Assembly (NCBI GenBank): GCA_027488835.1
Contig: JAIYAW010000001.1
Location: 1 to 64,000 of the forward strand
DNA: 64,000 nucleotides
Direction: 5' to 3'
DNA from: Bacteroidota bacterium
GTDB lineage: Bacteria > Bacteroidota > Bacteroidia > NS11-12g > UBA955
The notes below the pieces were generated by a model that was given only the letters and a program-made list of their open reading frames with translations, had not been told where the DNA came from and searched no databases. Below are positions 38,202 through 47,981 of the stretch, piece by piece. The position numbers and the translations under genes are program-made. Every line of letters starts with the position of its first letter. The first letter of the stretch is position 1.

Positions 38202-39413
38202 ATGCATTCCATTCTTGAAAATTATAAAAAGAACAAAGTATTTTATTGGTTCACCCTCTGTCTTTTTGTGATAATTATTTTATTGGAAATAAAAAATAAT
38301 CGATTTGAAATGAGCGATTTCAAAGTGTATTATTTGGCGGGAAAGGCATTTTTTAATGGAAATCCTATTTATGGAGTAAATTTCGGACTCACTTCGGGGT
38401 ATTATAAATATTCACCGGTTTTTATCTTTTTTTTTAGTCCGTATTTGTTATTTGGCTATAAAACTGCCTGTATTATTCATGGATTTATGCTTTCATTTGC
38501 GACCATTATTTCAATCGTTACCATAAAAAACATCCTTCAAAACACAATTTTACACCATGAAATTAAACACAAATATTTGCTGTTATTTGTAATTTTGGTT
38601 ATTTTAAATCATATATTTAGAGAAATACATTTGGGTAATGTAAATATGTTTATTGTGATGTTGCTCTGTTTGGGCATTCAAAAAACATTGGAGGAAAAAT
38701 TTATAGCATCTGGATTGTTCATTGCATTGGCAATCTTTATCAAACCCTATTTGGTTATCCTTGCTATACCCTTATTATTTCATAAAAAACTTAAGTCAAT
38801 TTGGAGTTTAGGTATTTGGAGTGGTGTATTATTCATTGCACCTATTGTATTTCTTGGATTGGATAAGTTTATACAAATAAACAGCCAATGGATTCATGAA
38901 ATATTCCAACATGGGGCTTACTTATATAGCAACCATACATTTACATCACTCATTCGAAGGTATATTACACTTCGCGTAAATGATCATTCGCATTTGTATT
39001 TTCTAATAGCAGTAATTTTTAGTTATGTGATTATTTATTTTATTTCACTAAAAAAATATTCAGCCTTTTCGGAAAAATACAATAACAAGACTTTGATATT
39101 TTCTTATTTCAGTTTACTTGCATTGTTACCAAATATACTCATAACCGACACCGAACATTTTTTGTATTCAACTCCCATTATTTTATTTTCAATTTATTAT
39201 TTGTATTTAAATACCAATTCGAATTACACAATTTTATTTGCAATACTATCAATCCTTTACGGCATCAATTCAACTGACATCTTGGGGAGGGACATATCTG
39301 GAAAATTTGAAGACTATGGAATATTGGGACTTGCGAACATCGGCCTAATTATTACTTTTCTATTGGTTCAACGTAATCAGAAAAAAGTTGATTTAGTTTC
39401 AACTCAGGATTAG
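38202..39413 (+). CDS. GT87/DUF2029-family glycosyltransferase
   Basis: Multi-TM; MSDFKVYYLAGKAFFNGNPIYG; REIHLGNVNMFIVMLLCLGIQKTLEEKFIASGLFIALAIFIKPYLV. Confidence 0.72.
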   Translation: MHSILENYKKNKVFYWFTLCLFVIIILLEIKNNRFEMSDFKVYYLAGKAFFNGNPIYGVNFGLTSGYYKYSPVFIFFFSPYLLFGYKTACIIHGFMLSFATIISIVTIKNILQNTILHHEIKHKYLLLFVILVILNHIFREIHLGNVNMFIVMLLCLGIQKTLEEKFIASGLFIALAIFIKPYLVILAIPLLFHKKLKSIWSLGIWSGVLFIAPIVFLGLDKFIQINSQWIHEIFQHGAYLYSNHTFTSLIRRYITLRVNDHSHLYFLIAVIFSYVIIYFISLKKYSAFSEKYNNKTLIFSYFSLLALLPNILITDTEHFLYSTPIILFSIYYLYLNTNSNYTILFAILSILYGINSTDILGRDISGKFEDYGILGLANIGLIITFLLVQRNQKKVDLVSTQD

Positions 39414-39750
39414 CACAAAATCCAGGATGTATTTTAGAGCACTGCAAAATTGCGCTTCTCGTTGCCGTTAACCATCTAAATCTTTCAGCAGGAACATATT
39501 CCGAAATTTCTCCACCTGTTTTTTGTCCTTCAACAATCATTTTAAAAGAACTCAAATAATCTGAGACTAATTTTTTGTCGATCTGAGGTGCAATTGCATT
39601 CAGTTTAACTTCATTCACTTCAATTTTAACGGCCAAAAAATCCATTTCCTTGCAAAACAAAACAACACCCACATTGATAAATTCTTCTCGTTCTACAACG
39701 GGCACAATTCGAATTATGGCATATTCAAAAACCTTGTTACTTGATGCCAT
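39352..39750 (-). CDS. DUF3037-family protein
   Basis: FEYAIIRIVPVVEREEFINVGVVLFCKEMDFLAVKIE; overlaps the upstream HipA-like gene by 14 bp. Confidence 0.82.
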   Translation of the reverse strand: MASSNKVFEYAIIRIVPVVEREEFINVGVVLFCKEMDFLAVKIEVNEVKLNAIAPQIDKKLVSDYLSSFKMIVEGQKTGGEISEYVPAERFRWLTATRSAILQCSKIHPGFCANPELKLNQLFSDYVEPIEK

Positions 39751-40525
39751 GTGGAACTGATTTAATAAATTCGAATGAATGTAAAAGTCTATTTTTTAAA
39801 AAATTGGCATACGCTTCTCTTTGCAAATTGGTTGTTTCATAAATCAAATCGGCTTGAATCCATGCGTCGGGAATTAACTCAACAATTGCATCAATTTTTT
39901 CAGGTGTAATTTGTTGTTTAGCCCAAGCATCGGCCTCATCCAATTTGGTGGCAGAATAATACAATACATGCTTTTTAATGAGCTCAAAAGCATTGTTATA
40001 CTTGTCATCCCAAGGTTGCCCAGCATGATGAAAATACAAGGCTGCTCCATGATCAATCAACCACAGTTCTTTGTTCCATATAAGCATATTGGTATTTCTA
40101 ACCGTTCTATCCATGTTCATGATAAAACCATCGAGCCATACTATTTTAGAGGCAAGGAGTGCATCTACTTTATTAACAACGGGATCAAAACCAAATGCAC
40201 CTGAAAGAAAATGCAAAGCCAAATTCAAACCCGTACTTGCTTTTAACAAATCTTGAATTTCTTCATCGGGTTCGGTTCTGCCAAAGGCTTCATCTAAATC
40301 TGTAAAAACCAATTCCGGGACCTTCAAACCAAGTATTCTCGCAATTTCACCGCCTAACAATTCGGCTATTAGTGCTTTTGGACCTTGGCCAGCGCCGCGA
40401 AATTTTAATACATATAAAAAATCATCATCGGCCTCAACCAATGCTGGCATGGAACCACCTTCTCTCAAAGGAGTTACATATCGTGTAACTTGAACTTTAC
40501 GTAAATCTTTCCCGTCCGAAATCAT
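39737..40525 (-). CDS. HipA-like kinase domain protein
   Basis: MPALVEADDDFLYVLKFRGAGQGPKALIAELLGGEIARILGLKVPELVF; DGFIMNMDRTVRNTNMLIWNKELWLIDHGAAL (kinase catalytic/metal loops). Confidence 0.85.
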   Translation of the reverse strand: MISDGKDLRKVQVTRYVTPLREGGSMPALVEADDDFLYVLKFRGAGQGPKALIAELLGGEIARILGLKVPELVFTDLDEAFGRTEPDEEIQDLLKASTGLNLALHFLSGAFGFDPVVNKVDALLASKIVWLDGFIMNMDRTVRNTNMLIWNKELWLIDHGAALYFHHAGQPWDDKYNNAFELIKKHVLYYSATKLDEADAWAKQQITPEKIDAIVELIPDAWIQADLIYETTNLQREAYANFLKNRLLHSFEFIKSVPHGIK

Positions 40526-40676
40526 GATTTTAGTGGCTCAAAGATAATGCAATGCACTTATGATTCTACAAAGTCATTGTCCCTCAAAAAGAATAAAACC
40601 GATGATCATTAATTTGATAAAACACAACTCGATTTGACAACCTACGTTAACACAATAAATTTTCTTATATTTGAAT

Positions 40677-41804
40677 ATGGCTATTCAAAGAAGAAGCTTT
40701 TTAACACGACTGGGATTAGGAATTGGGGCGTTGGTAACAGCCTCATTTGATACTGCCAGCAATACAATCAAGAAAAATATGGAAATTTTTAACCCAATCA
40801 TAGACATTCAGCCCATGGGATTTCAATGGGAAACCATTGATCCTTTTCTATTTTGTGTACACCACGAAGACTATTTTCCGAAAGGAAATGCCGAAATGGG
40901 TCCATCCGATACATTGGCAGGAAGACATTTGGGGGATGATTTCATCATTAAAAATGGGTACAGAATGTACCATGGAAAAAAAGTGCCAGGGTTTCCGGGA
41001 CATCCTCACAGGGGATTTGAAACCATAACCATTGTCAGAAATGGGTTGGTAGATCATGCAGATTCTATGGGAGCTGCGGGGAGATATGGAAATGGCGATG
41101 TACAATGGATGACAGCCGGTAAGGGTGTTCAACATTCAGAGATGTTTCCCTTACTCAGAGAAGACAAGGAAAATCCGCTAGAGCTTTTTCAAATTTGGTT
41201 GAATTTACCAAGCGCTAAAAAAATGTCTGAGCCGCACTTTTCAATGTTTTGGTCGGAAAATATTCCTAAAATATCCCTCGAAAATAAAGATAAGAAAAAG
41301 AGTTTGGTAGAAATTATTGCGGGTAATTTTGGAAAAACACAGAGTTTAAATCCGCCGCCTAATTCGTGGGCATCAATCAAAGATCATGAAGTTGCCATTT
41401 GGAATGTAATTATGGAAAATGGGGCGTCGATTCAACTTCCCAAGGCAAGTGAAGGTACCAATAGAATGTTGTATTTTTATGAGGGACAAGAAATAAGCAT
41501 TGCAGGTGCAAAAGTTGGAAGTTACAAATCGGTTAGATTGCGCACCAACGAAGAAATTGAAATTGTTGCCAGCTCTGAGAATTGCAAATTCTTGGTATTG
41601 CAGGGAAAACCTATTGGAGAAACGGTGATTCAATATGGACCATTTGTAATGAACACCAAAGAAGAAATTCAACAAGCCTTCAGCGATTACCATGAAACGC
41701 AATATGGTGGTTGGCCATGGCCAAGGTATGACCAAGTTCACGAGAGAACCAAAGGCCGATTTGCAAAATTTGCAGATGGTAAAATCGAAGAACCGATTGG
41801 GTAA
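40677..41804 (+). CDS. Pirin-family protein with Tat-like N-terminal signal
   Basis: N-terminus MAIQRRSFLTRLGLGIGALVTASFD; HPHRGFETITIVRNGLVDHADSMGAAGRYGNGDVQWMTAGKGVQHSEMFP: pirin cupin motif. Confidence 0.9.
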   Translation: MAIQRRSFLTRLGLGIGALVTASFDTASNTIKKNMEIFNPIIDIQPMGFQWETIDPFLFCVHHEDYFPKGNAEMGPSDTLAGRHLGDDFIIKNGYRMYHGKKVPGFPGHPHRGFETITIVRNGLVDHADSMGAAGRYGNGDVQWMTAGKGVQHSEMFPLLREDKENPLELFQIWLNLPSAKKMSEPHFSMFWSENIPKISLENKDKKKSLVEIIAGNFGKTQSLNPPPNSWASIKDHEVAIWNVIMENGASIQLPKASEGTNRMLYFYEGQEISIAGAKVGSYKSVRLRTNEEIEIVASSENCKFLVLQGKPIGETVIQYGPFVMNTKEEIQQAFSDYHETQYGGWPWPRYDQVHERTKGRFAKFADGKIEEPIG

Positions 41805-41813
41805 GGAAGGTTT

Positions 41814-42317
41814 TTACTTATACATCAATAGCTCATTGCTGTAAGCCAATTTCCTTACATTTTCTAAAACCTGATGCATGTATTTTTTCCAGAACAGATG
41901 CGCAAACATCCAGGCCAGAGGATAATTTAAAATTCCTTTAAAGTGCAATTGGTAAGTATAATCAATAGATATTTGGTTTGGCTCTAGTTCTTTGGTTTTC
42001 CATTCACCGCAAAACTTATAGTAACCTAGCATCCAAGATTGGAAATTACAGACTTCAATATTCCAACGCTCATTCTCAATACGTTCAACTACTTTGTCCA
42101 TTGAAACAAAACCACCCTTTTGTGAAAAAGATTTGGCTGCATATACTTTTTTGGTAGAACCAATTTTCCCCCAATTTTCATCATCGGTTACATGCGTAAT
42201 TTTTGGCATTAGTCCATATCCTGTATGAATTTTTGTAACATCAGCAAGCATTGGAGCTTGGAATGCTCTTTCTAGGCTACAATTAAAAATTGCGGTAGTT
42301 TTTATTTCGAAGAACAT
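41814..42317 (-). CDS. SRPBCC/START-like family protein
   Basis: FEIKTTAIFNCSLERAFQAPMLADVTKIHTGYG...; 167-aa polyketide-cyclase/SRPBCC-like pattern. Confidence 0.6.
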   Translation of the reverse strand: MFFEIKTTAIFNCSLERAFQAPMLADVTKIHTGYGLMPKITHVTDDENWGKIGSTKKVYAAKSFSQKGGFVSMDKVVERIENERWNIEVCNFQSWMLGYYKFCGEWKTKELEPNQISIDYTYQLHFKGILNYPLAWMFAHLFWKKYMHQVLENVRKLAYSNELLMYK

Positions 42318-42348
42318 GATATATTATTATTTAAATCAAATATACATT

Positions 42349-42376
42349 AAAAAAACCACCTATTTGGTGGTTTTTT
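42349..42376 (-). terminator. Rho-independent terminator downstream of tRNA-Arg
   Basis: AAAAAACCACCTATTTGGTGGTTTTTT. Confidence 0.8.
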
Positions 42377-42378
42377 GG

Positions 42379-42450
42379 TAGTCCCGACGAGAATCGAACT
42401 CATATCAAATGTTTAGGAAACATCTATTCTATCCATTGAACTACGGGACC
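42379..42450 (-). tRNA. tRNA-Arg (CCT)
   Basis: GGTCCCGTAGTTCAATGGATAGAATAGATGTTTCCTAAACATTTGATATGAGTTCGATTCTCGTCGGGACTA; anticodon CCT in a 5-bp stem, 7-nt loop. Confidence 0.93.
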
Positions 42451-42479
42451 ATTGAATGGGCTGCAAAAATACACTTTTT

Positions 42480-43901
42480 TTATAGGGTATGTTTATTCTT
42501 TTTCACCCTTTTTTCGAGTGCTATTCGAACTGTATCCATCACAATAAAAATGCTGATTGCTACCAACACAATGATGCCCTTGGTATTTAACCTAACCAAT
42601 ACATTTACCAAAGCGCCTGTTGCAAACGCATTGCAAATGGCATAAAACAAAGCCAATAAAAACATAACCCTGTGAAATTGATTCTGTTGTTTTATTATTA
42701 CAACAATTGCCATTAATACAAAAAACCACTGCAAAAACACATACGCCCTATTAAATGCAGCAAAATCAATTTCTTCCTTTTGCTGCTTACTGACTGTAAT
42801 TAATCGGCGGTAGTCATGAGGATAATATTGTTTCAATTCTGTTGCCAAAGTTCCTGTTGTATCAACTTTTCCCATTCCATCTCCAGCTCCTGTTAAAACA
42901 AATTGATTTGCCGTTGCCTTTATCGCCGCAACGATATTGGCAGACAACAATTCTGGATCAGTAATCGTTTTGGCAATAATTTTCTTGTACAAAGTATCGG
43001 AATGATTCCATCCTCCAGAGTGTGTAAATGCACCGTCAGATTCCCAAACAAAATCCCAACCATGTTCCGGAAGCTTTTCTTTATAAGCGCAAAGTGCATT
43101 TGACTCGGCACCACAATATTTGTCTAAATATTTCTTTAATACCCCATTTTCAGACAATCTTCCCATTAAAAAAATGTGACTTGCGGTACCCAATGTGAAT
43201 TTTTTATGGGCATAAACGTTTGTTGCCACAACGCAAAATATAGCCAAAACCGAAACCAGAAATAATTGTAAAAAACGTTGTTCGATAAATTCAAAAACAG
43301 TAATTTTTTTTCGAAGGATAAATATCCCTCCAGAAAAAACAAAAAACAACAACACATTGGAAGTGTGCATTACCAAGCAGAAAACAAGAACCAAAGCAAA
43401 TAAAATTGTTTCCGTTTTATCTTTAGATCTTAAGAAAAGCAAAGCTGTAAAAAATGCAATTGAAGTAAACAAATCGGGCATCAATTGAATAAATAACCAA
43501 GGCAATGGAGTGGCAACACAAAACAACAAAAAACCGAGAAAGACATACCAACGATTTTTATTTAGAAAGAACTTTTCAATAAACGAATAGATTATAAGGT
43601 AGGCAATCAGCGACTGAATGAACAGAATTTCAACAATATGTGGCTGATGAAAAAACTCCAAAAATTTAGAAGCATAATGAACGAAAACACTGTAAAAAAT
43701 GCTGCGGTCTCCTGGAACATTCAATTCTCGGGCATTTAACAAATAAGCACCAGAATCGGGGGTATACAATGCCGAACCACCCGTTAAAATAAGCAGTGGA
43801 ATCAATATCAACGCAACCAAAATATGGGTAATAAAATTTTCGTTTGGCTGTAAAACCTTAAAAATAAATTTATTAAAAATATTATGAATGAACTTTTTCA
43901 A
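42480..43901 (-). CDS. Multi-pass membrane protein, possible glycosyltransferase-like
   Basis: About ten hydrophobic segments; YTPDSGAYLLNARELN N-terminal loop resembles GT-C enzymes. Confidence 0.5.
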   Translation of the reverse strand: MKKFIHNIFNKFIFKVLQPNENFITHILVALILIPLLILTGGSALYTPDSGAYLLNARELNVPGDRSIFYSVFVHYASKFLEFFHQPHIVEILFIQSLIAYLIIYSFIEKFFLNKNRWYVFLGFLLFCVATPLPWLFIQLMPDLFTSIAFFTALLFLRSKDKTETILFALVLVFCLVMHTSNVLLFFVFSGGIFILRKKITVFEFIEQRFLQLFLVSVLAIFCVVATNVYAHKKFTLGTASHIFLMGRLSENGVLKKYLDKYCGAESNALCAYKEKLPEHGWDFVWESDGAFTHSGGWNHSDTLYKKIIAKTITDPELLSANIVAAIKATANQFVLTGAGDGMGKVDTTGTLATELKQYYPHDYRRLITVSKQQKEEIDFAAFNRAYVFLQWFFVLMAIVVIIKQQNQFHRVMFLLALFYAICNAFATGALVNVLVRLNTKGIIVLVAISIFIVMDTVRIALEKRVKKNKHTL

Positions 43902-43937
43902 GTGAAGATGTAAAAAGTATAATTTAGCCTTAAAAAA

Positions 43938-45557
43938 TTAGTTCGCTGGATCAGGAATTCTTAATTTGATCCCAGATTTCAACTTTTTTCGCATATTCAA
44001 TTTGTTCTTTTTTGCAATTGCCGCAACAGAAACATGGTAACGCAGTGCAATTCGATAAAGGGTTTCACCATGTTTCACAACATGAATAATCTCTCTATTT
44101 TGATATCGCGGTGCACGCGGTGCAATAACAATTGGCATAGGAAGTACTGAATCTATTTGTGCTACAGTATCAAAAGCGTTATTTTCTTCTTGAGGGACAT
44201 TTGCTCTTTTCCTAGATAGCACATCCATACCTTGAGTAACTTTGAAGATTAGTGAGTCTAACTTTAGTTGATCATTTTTATTTACCCTGTTGTAAGCATT
44301 GAGCAATGAAAGCGAAAACAATTGACCCTGTAGCGCATATCCAACCTTGTTAAAATGTAATTTATCTGAAATTGTCAATTTATTTTGATACCAAGCATAC
44401 ATTGATCCCCATCCGCCCATAGCCTCGTTGAGATCATAGAGTGTAAGATTTTTCTCCATTGAAATTTTACGCAATTGGTTATTCACTTTCACTTGGACAG
44501 GAGGAATTCTATTGTTACTGCGGGTATCGGGTGCCGTAGTAAATATAATTGCGGTATTGGGACTAACCCTCATGATTTCATCAATGAAATTCATAATTGC
44601 GGGGGTATAAACCGCGGTATCTAACTTTCCATTATAAGCTTCATTTGTACCAAATGAAAAAATCAATATATCGGGTTTTATTTTTCCAATTTGCTCAACT
44701 GTATGTGGCGCTTTATAAATTAAATGAGTGAATTGAGCTCCAACAACACCGAGATGGTGATACGCAATTCCTTTTTGATGTACAGGTAATATCTCAAATC
44801 CATAAAATGCAAAATGATTTTGAATTGCATCCGTTCTCGAAAGATTGATATTAAAACTTTGCAAAACATTGTCAGATTGGTAAATACTATATCCCCAACC
44901 ATCTGAATGACGAAATGAATCTATCAATCGCCATTCTGAGTCCAACTGTGGCTTAAAAGATTGATTATCGGTAGAATGCCAAACTTTAATTTTTTGAAAT
45001 TCAGGTATTGAAAAAACGCCCAATGAATTTTCCTCTCTAAACTTTTCTGTAAGTGAAACTTGAATTTTAGAATATGGACTGTTCGTAGTTGCACAATATC
45101 CGGCAACACCAATTGGCTCGGCAAGTGAACCCGACATGGTTTTTAGGCCGGTCCAAATACCCGACTGTTTCACCGCTACACCTTTGGGGCCAAAGCTTTT
45201 GGCCAATGCATATGGAAACAAGATACCTCTGCCAGCATTACCAAATTGATATTGCAATTGCATTCTAATTTCACCAGAAAAGTAATCGCCTTGCACATGG
45301 CTATCGCCAATATGCAAAATTGTAAACAAAGTATCTCCTTTTATGGGATTTTTTAGGTTTTGAAATTGATTATTCAGGTAAACATTGTGCAATTTCTTAA
45401 GTACAATTTTCAATTTTAAAGATTCTTGTATCTCATTGCTTTTCAAATTAATAATGGAATTATTATTTGAAATTTGATTTATTTGCGCTGCTGAGTTAAC
45501 AGCAATGAATAACAAAGCAATTGAAAATAAAAACCCTTTAATTTTCGAATTTATCAA
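43938..45557 (-). CDS. SGNH/GDSL-hydrolase family protein with C-terminal LysM domain
   Basis: ILHIGDSHVQGDYFSGEIRMQLQ (GDSH block I); FSFGTNEAYNG; LHFNKVGYALQG; LysM HVVKHGETLYRIALRYHVSVAAIAKKNKLNMRKKLKSGIKLRIP. Confidence 0.85.
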   Translation of the reverse strand: MINSKIKGFLFSIALLFIAVNSAAQINQISNNNSIINLKSNEIQESLKLKIVLKKLHNVYLNNQFQNLKNPIKGDTLFTILHIGDSHVQGDYFSGEIRMQLQYQFGNAGRGILFPYALAKSFGPKGVAVKQSGIWTGLKTMSGSLAEPIGVAGYCATTNSPYSKIQVSLTEKFREENSLGVFSIPEFQKIKVWHSTDNQSFKPQLDSEWRLIDSFRHSDGWGYSIYQSDNVLQSFNINLSRTDAIQNHFAFYGFEILPVHQKGIAYHHLGVVGAQFTHLIYKAPHTVEQIGKIKPDILIFSFGTNEAYNGKLDTAVYTPAIMNFIDEIMRVSPNTAIIFTTAPDTRSNNRIPPVQVKVNNQLRKISMEKNLTLYDLNEAMGGWGSMYAWYQNKLTISDKLHFNKVGYALQGQLFSLSLLNAYNRVNKNDQLKLDSLIFKVTQGMDVLSRKRANVPQEENNAFDTVAQIDSVLPMPIVIAPRAPRYQNREIIHVVKHGETLYRIALRYHVSVAAIAKKNKLNMRKKLKSGIKLRIPDPAN

Positions 45558-47065
45558 AATTGGAAATAAATAAAAGGTTGAACCAAATCATCTTTGAATT
45601 GAACAATAATTTGTAATGTAACCAGCACCCAAATAATCCAGGTAAAAGAGGGCAAAGTTTGAATTTTTTGGTAACAAGCATCTTTCCATTTGGGAGAAAA
45701 GAATGCAACCAATGCTGCAAAAAGCAACATAAACCCAGTTTCTGAACGCGAAATCCAAAAGCCTCCAAAGTCTTTCAAATTGAAATTGCTGAAAATCTGT
45801 GTAATGCTTGTAAACGCGGATTGAAAGGAAGCTGCTCTAAAGAATATCCAACAAAATGCTACAAAATGGAAGGTTAATACGGTCCCCCAAAATCTAGAGA
45901 AAAGTGAATTTTTATTGTTGGTAAAATAATGGCTATAGGCTTTATGAAATGCCAAGGCAAAGCCATGCGCGAATCCCCAGAAGATAAATCGCCAATCTGC
46001 ACCGTGCCAAAAACCACCAACCAACATGGTAATCATTAGAAACAGATAAGTATTGAATACACCTCTTCTATTTCCCCCCAACGGAATATAAATGTAATCT
46101 CTAAGCCAACTGCTTAATGAAATATGCCATTTACGCCAGAAAACTGTAATATTTGAAGATGAATAAGGATTATCAAAATTCTCTTTTAAGCGATAACCCA
46201 ATATCAAAGCAATACCAATTGCGATATCTGAATAGCCCGAAAAATCAAAATAAATTTGAAAGCTATATCCATACATTGCCAATAAATTTTCGGCACCCGA
46301 GAAATTCGCAGGTGATTGATGAACGATATCAACAAATTTCCCAATGTAATCGGCAATAAACAGTTTTTTAAGCAACCCAATTAAAATCCTGAAAAGACTT
46401 TCTTTATAAAGTGCAGCATTGATTATTTGCGGTGTAAAAATCTGCGGTAAAAAGTCTTTTGCACGTACAATAGGACCAGCCACCAAATGCGGGAAAAATG
46501 TCATATAAAATGCATAATCACTTACATTTCTTGTTGCCTTAATCTCATTTCTATATACATCCATCAAATAACTAATTGATTGAAATGTATAAAAGGAAAT
46601 ACCAATGGGTAGAAATAAATTATGATCTGTAAATTGGGTGTGAAAAATTGAATTTATATTATGTAAAAAGAAGTTGGCGTATTTGAAATACAACAAGAAA
46701 CTCAAACTGTATGACAATGATAACCATAATAGAATTTTCTTTTTTAATCCTTGTTGCTTTTCAATTGCCAATGCGAACAAATAGTCGGAGACAATCATTA
46801 AAACGAACAGACCCAAAAATGGCCCGCTCGATTTGTAATAAAAAAACAAAGAAAATGAAATGATATAGATTTTACGCCAAGTGTTTTTTTGTACCAAGGC
46901 AGCATAAATCAACAAGAAAATTCCAAACACCGCAAGAAAGGTAAATTCAGTAAAAAACCAAGGTTCTTTGGTTGAATATCCAAACATTTTTTCTAGCAAT
47001 TTTGGATCCTTTAGTGGAGCCAAAATTTGATTTATCCAATTAGTATCCACGATATTTGGCTGCAT
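45554..47065 (-). CDS. MBOAT-family O-acyltransferase (AlgI/PatA-like)
   Basis: LPIGISFYTFQSISYLMDVYR; FFPHLVAGPIVRAKDFLPQ; YFDFSGYSDIAIGIALILGYRLKENFDNPYSSSNITVFWRKWHISLSSWLRDYIYIPLGGNR; GFWHGADWRFIFWGFAHG. Confidence 0.95.
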   Translation of the reverse strand: MQPNIVDTNWINQILAPLKDPKLLEKMFGYSTKEPWFFTEFTFLAVFGIFLLIYAALVQKNTWRKIYIISFSLFFYYKSSGPFLGLFVLMIVSDYLFALAIEKQQGLKKKILLWLSLSYSLSFLLYFKYANFFLHNINSIFHTQFTDHNLFLPIGISFYTFQSISYLMDVYRNEIKATRNVSDYAFYMTFFPHLVAGPIVRAKDFLPQIFTPQIINAALYKESLFRILIGLLKKLFIADYIGKFVDIVHQSPANFSGAENLLAMYGYSFQIYFDFSGYSDIAIGIALILGYRLKENFDNPYSSSNITVFWRKWHISLSSWLRDYIYIPLGGNRRGVFNTYLFLMITMLVGGFWHGADWRFIFWGFAHGFALAFHKAYSHYFTNNKNSLFSRFWGTVLTFHFVAFCWIFFRAASFQSAFTSITQIFSNFNLKDFGGFWISRSETGFMLLFAALVAFFSPKWKDACYQKIQTLPSFTWIIWVLVTLQIIVQFKDDLVQPFIYFQF

Positions 47066-47948
47066 TAATGGTGATTACAGGCGAAAGATACGGTCTTGCT
47101 CGTTTCACCGGCACTTTCAATTTGATTTTATATTTTGCCGATGTTTGCACCCATGCTGCAATACTGTCCATCCATAACCTATACCCTTTATTATCAGGAT
47201 GTCGGCCATCTTTTGAACGAGGCAAGGTCAAATTTTTCGACATGAAATACGCACCAGGTTCAGCAGATGATTCATAAACTTTATTAATTCCAAAATCTTC
47301 TTGCCAGTTAGCTGGACCTATCCATGTATATGGAATGCCTTTGAGTTTTTCTGCCAATTGATTTGCAGCTATTTTCCTTGCCTTTAAATCTTTGGCATAC
47401 AATTCATTCAAGCCTAAAACCATAAAAATATAACTAGGTTTGTACCGAGCAATAATTTTATCAATGGTATCTGAGCGTCCAAAATTAAATGTGGTAGCAG
47501 AATACCATTCTACTGCCAAAACGATTTTATGTCCATTTTCTCTACAATAATCGTTGATTGAATACCTAAGTCCCCCAATCTCTGAATCACCAATTAATAA
47601 AATTCGATGCTTGGTAGTGTCAGTTAACACAGGAATATTATTTTTTACAACTTTTCCGCTGGAATCTAAGGAAACTTTTGATAATGAATTTTTAGAACTT
47701 TTATGAGATTTATCAATTTCAGAAATTAAAAAATCAACATCTTGATTACCTAAAACTTGCTTAATTTCTACCGAACCAATTTTAATGGTATTGTCACTAC
47801 AACTATAAATATATATTGCCAACAAGGGTAAAAAAATACTCAATCCAGCCCAAACGATAAGCCACCTAGATGGTTTTTTCACGGCAGAATCCATATCCTT
47901 TTCTGCAGAAATATTATCGTAATTTATTTTAGAATTATCTTCCGTCAA
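47040..47948 (-). CDS. Membrane-anchored SGNH-hydrolase-like protein
   Basis: N-terminal TM; RILLIGDSEIGGLRYSINDYC (GDS block I); MVLGLNELYAKD; DGRHPDNKGYRLWMDSI (DxxH block V). Confidence 0.8.
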   Translation of the reverse strand: MTEDNSKINYDNISAEKDMDSAVKKPSRWLIVWAGLSIFLPLLAIYIYSCSDNTIKIGSVEIKQVLGNQDVDFLISEIDKSHKSSKNSLSKVSLDSSGKVVKNNIPVLTDTTKHRILLIGDSEIGGLRYSINDYCRENGHKIVLAVEWYSATTFNFGRSDTIDKIIARYKPSYIFMVLGLNELYAKDLKARKIAANQLAEKLKGIPYTWIGPANWQEDFGINKVYESSAEPGAYFMSKNLTLPRSKDGRHPDNKGYRLWMDSIAAWVQTSAKYKIKLKVPVKRARPYLSPVITINAAKYRGY

Positions 47949-47981
47949 AGCAGCGCAATTTTACTTTAATAAATTTAACAA

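Noticed and set aside
39287-39294. GAGGGACA as a Shine-Dalgarno-like or protein motif
   Set aside because: Copies are mostly mid-gene, in several frames and both strands, not positioned before start codons.
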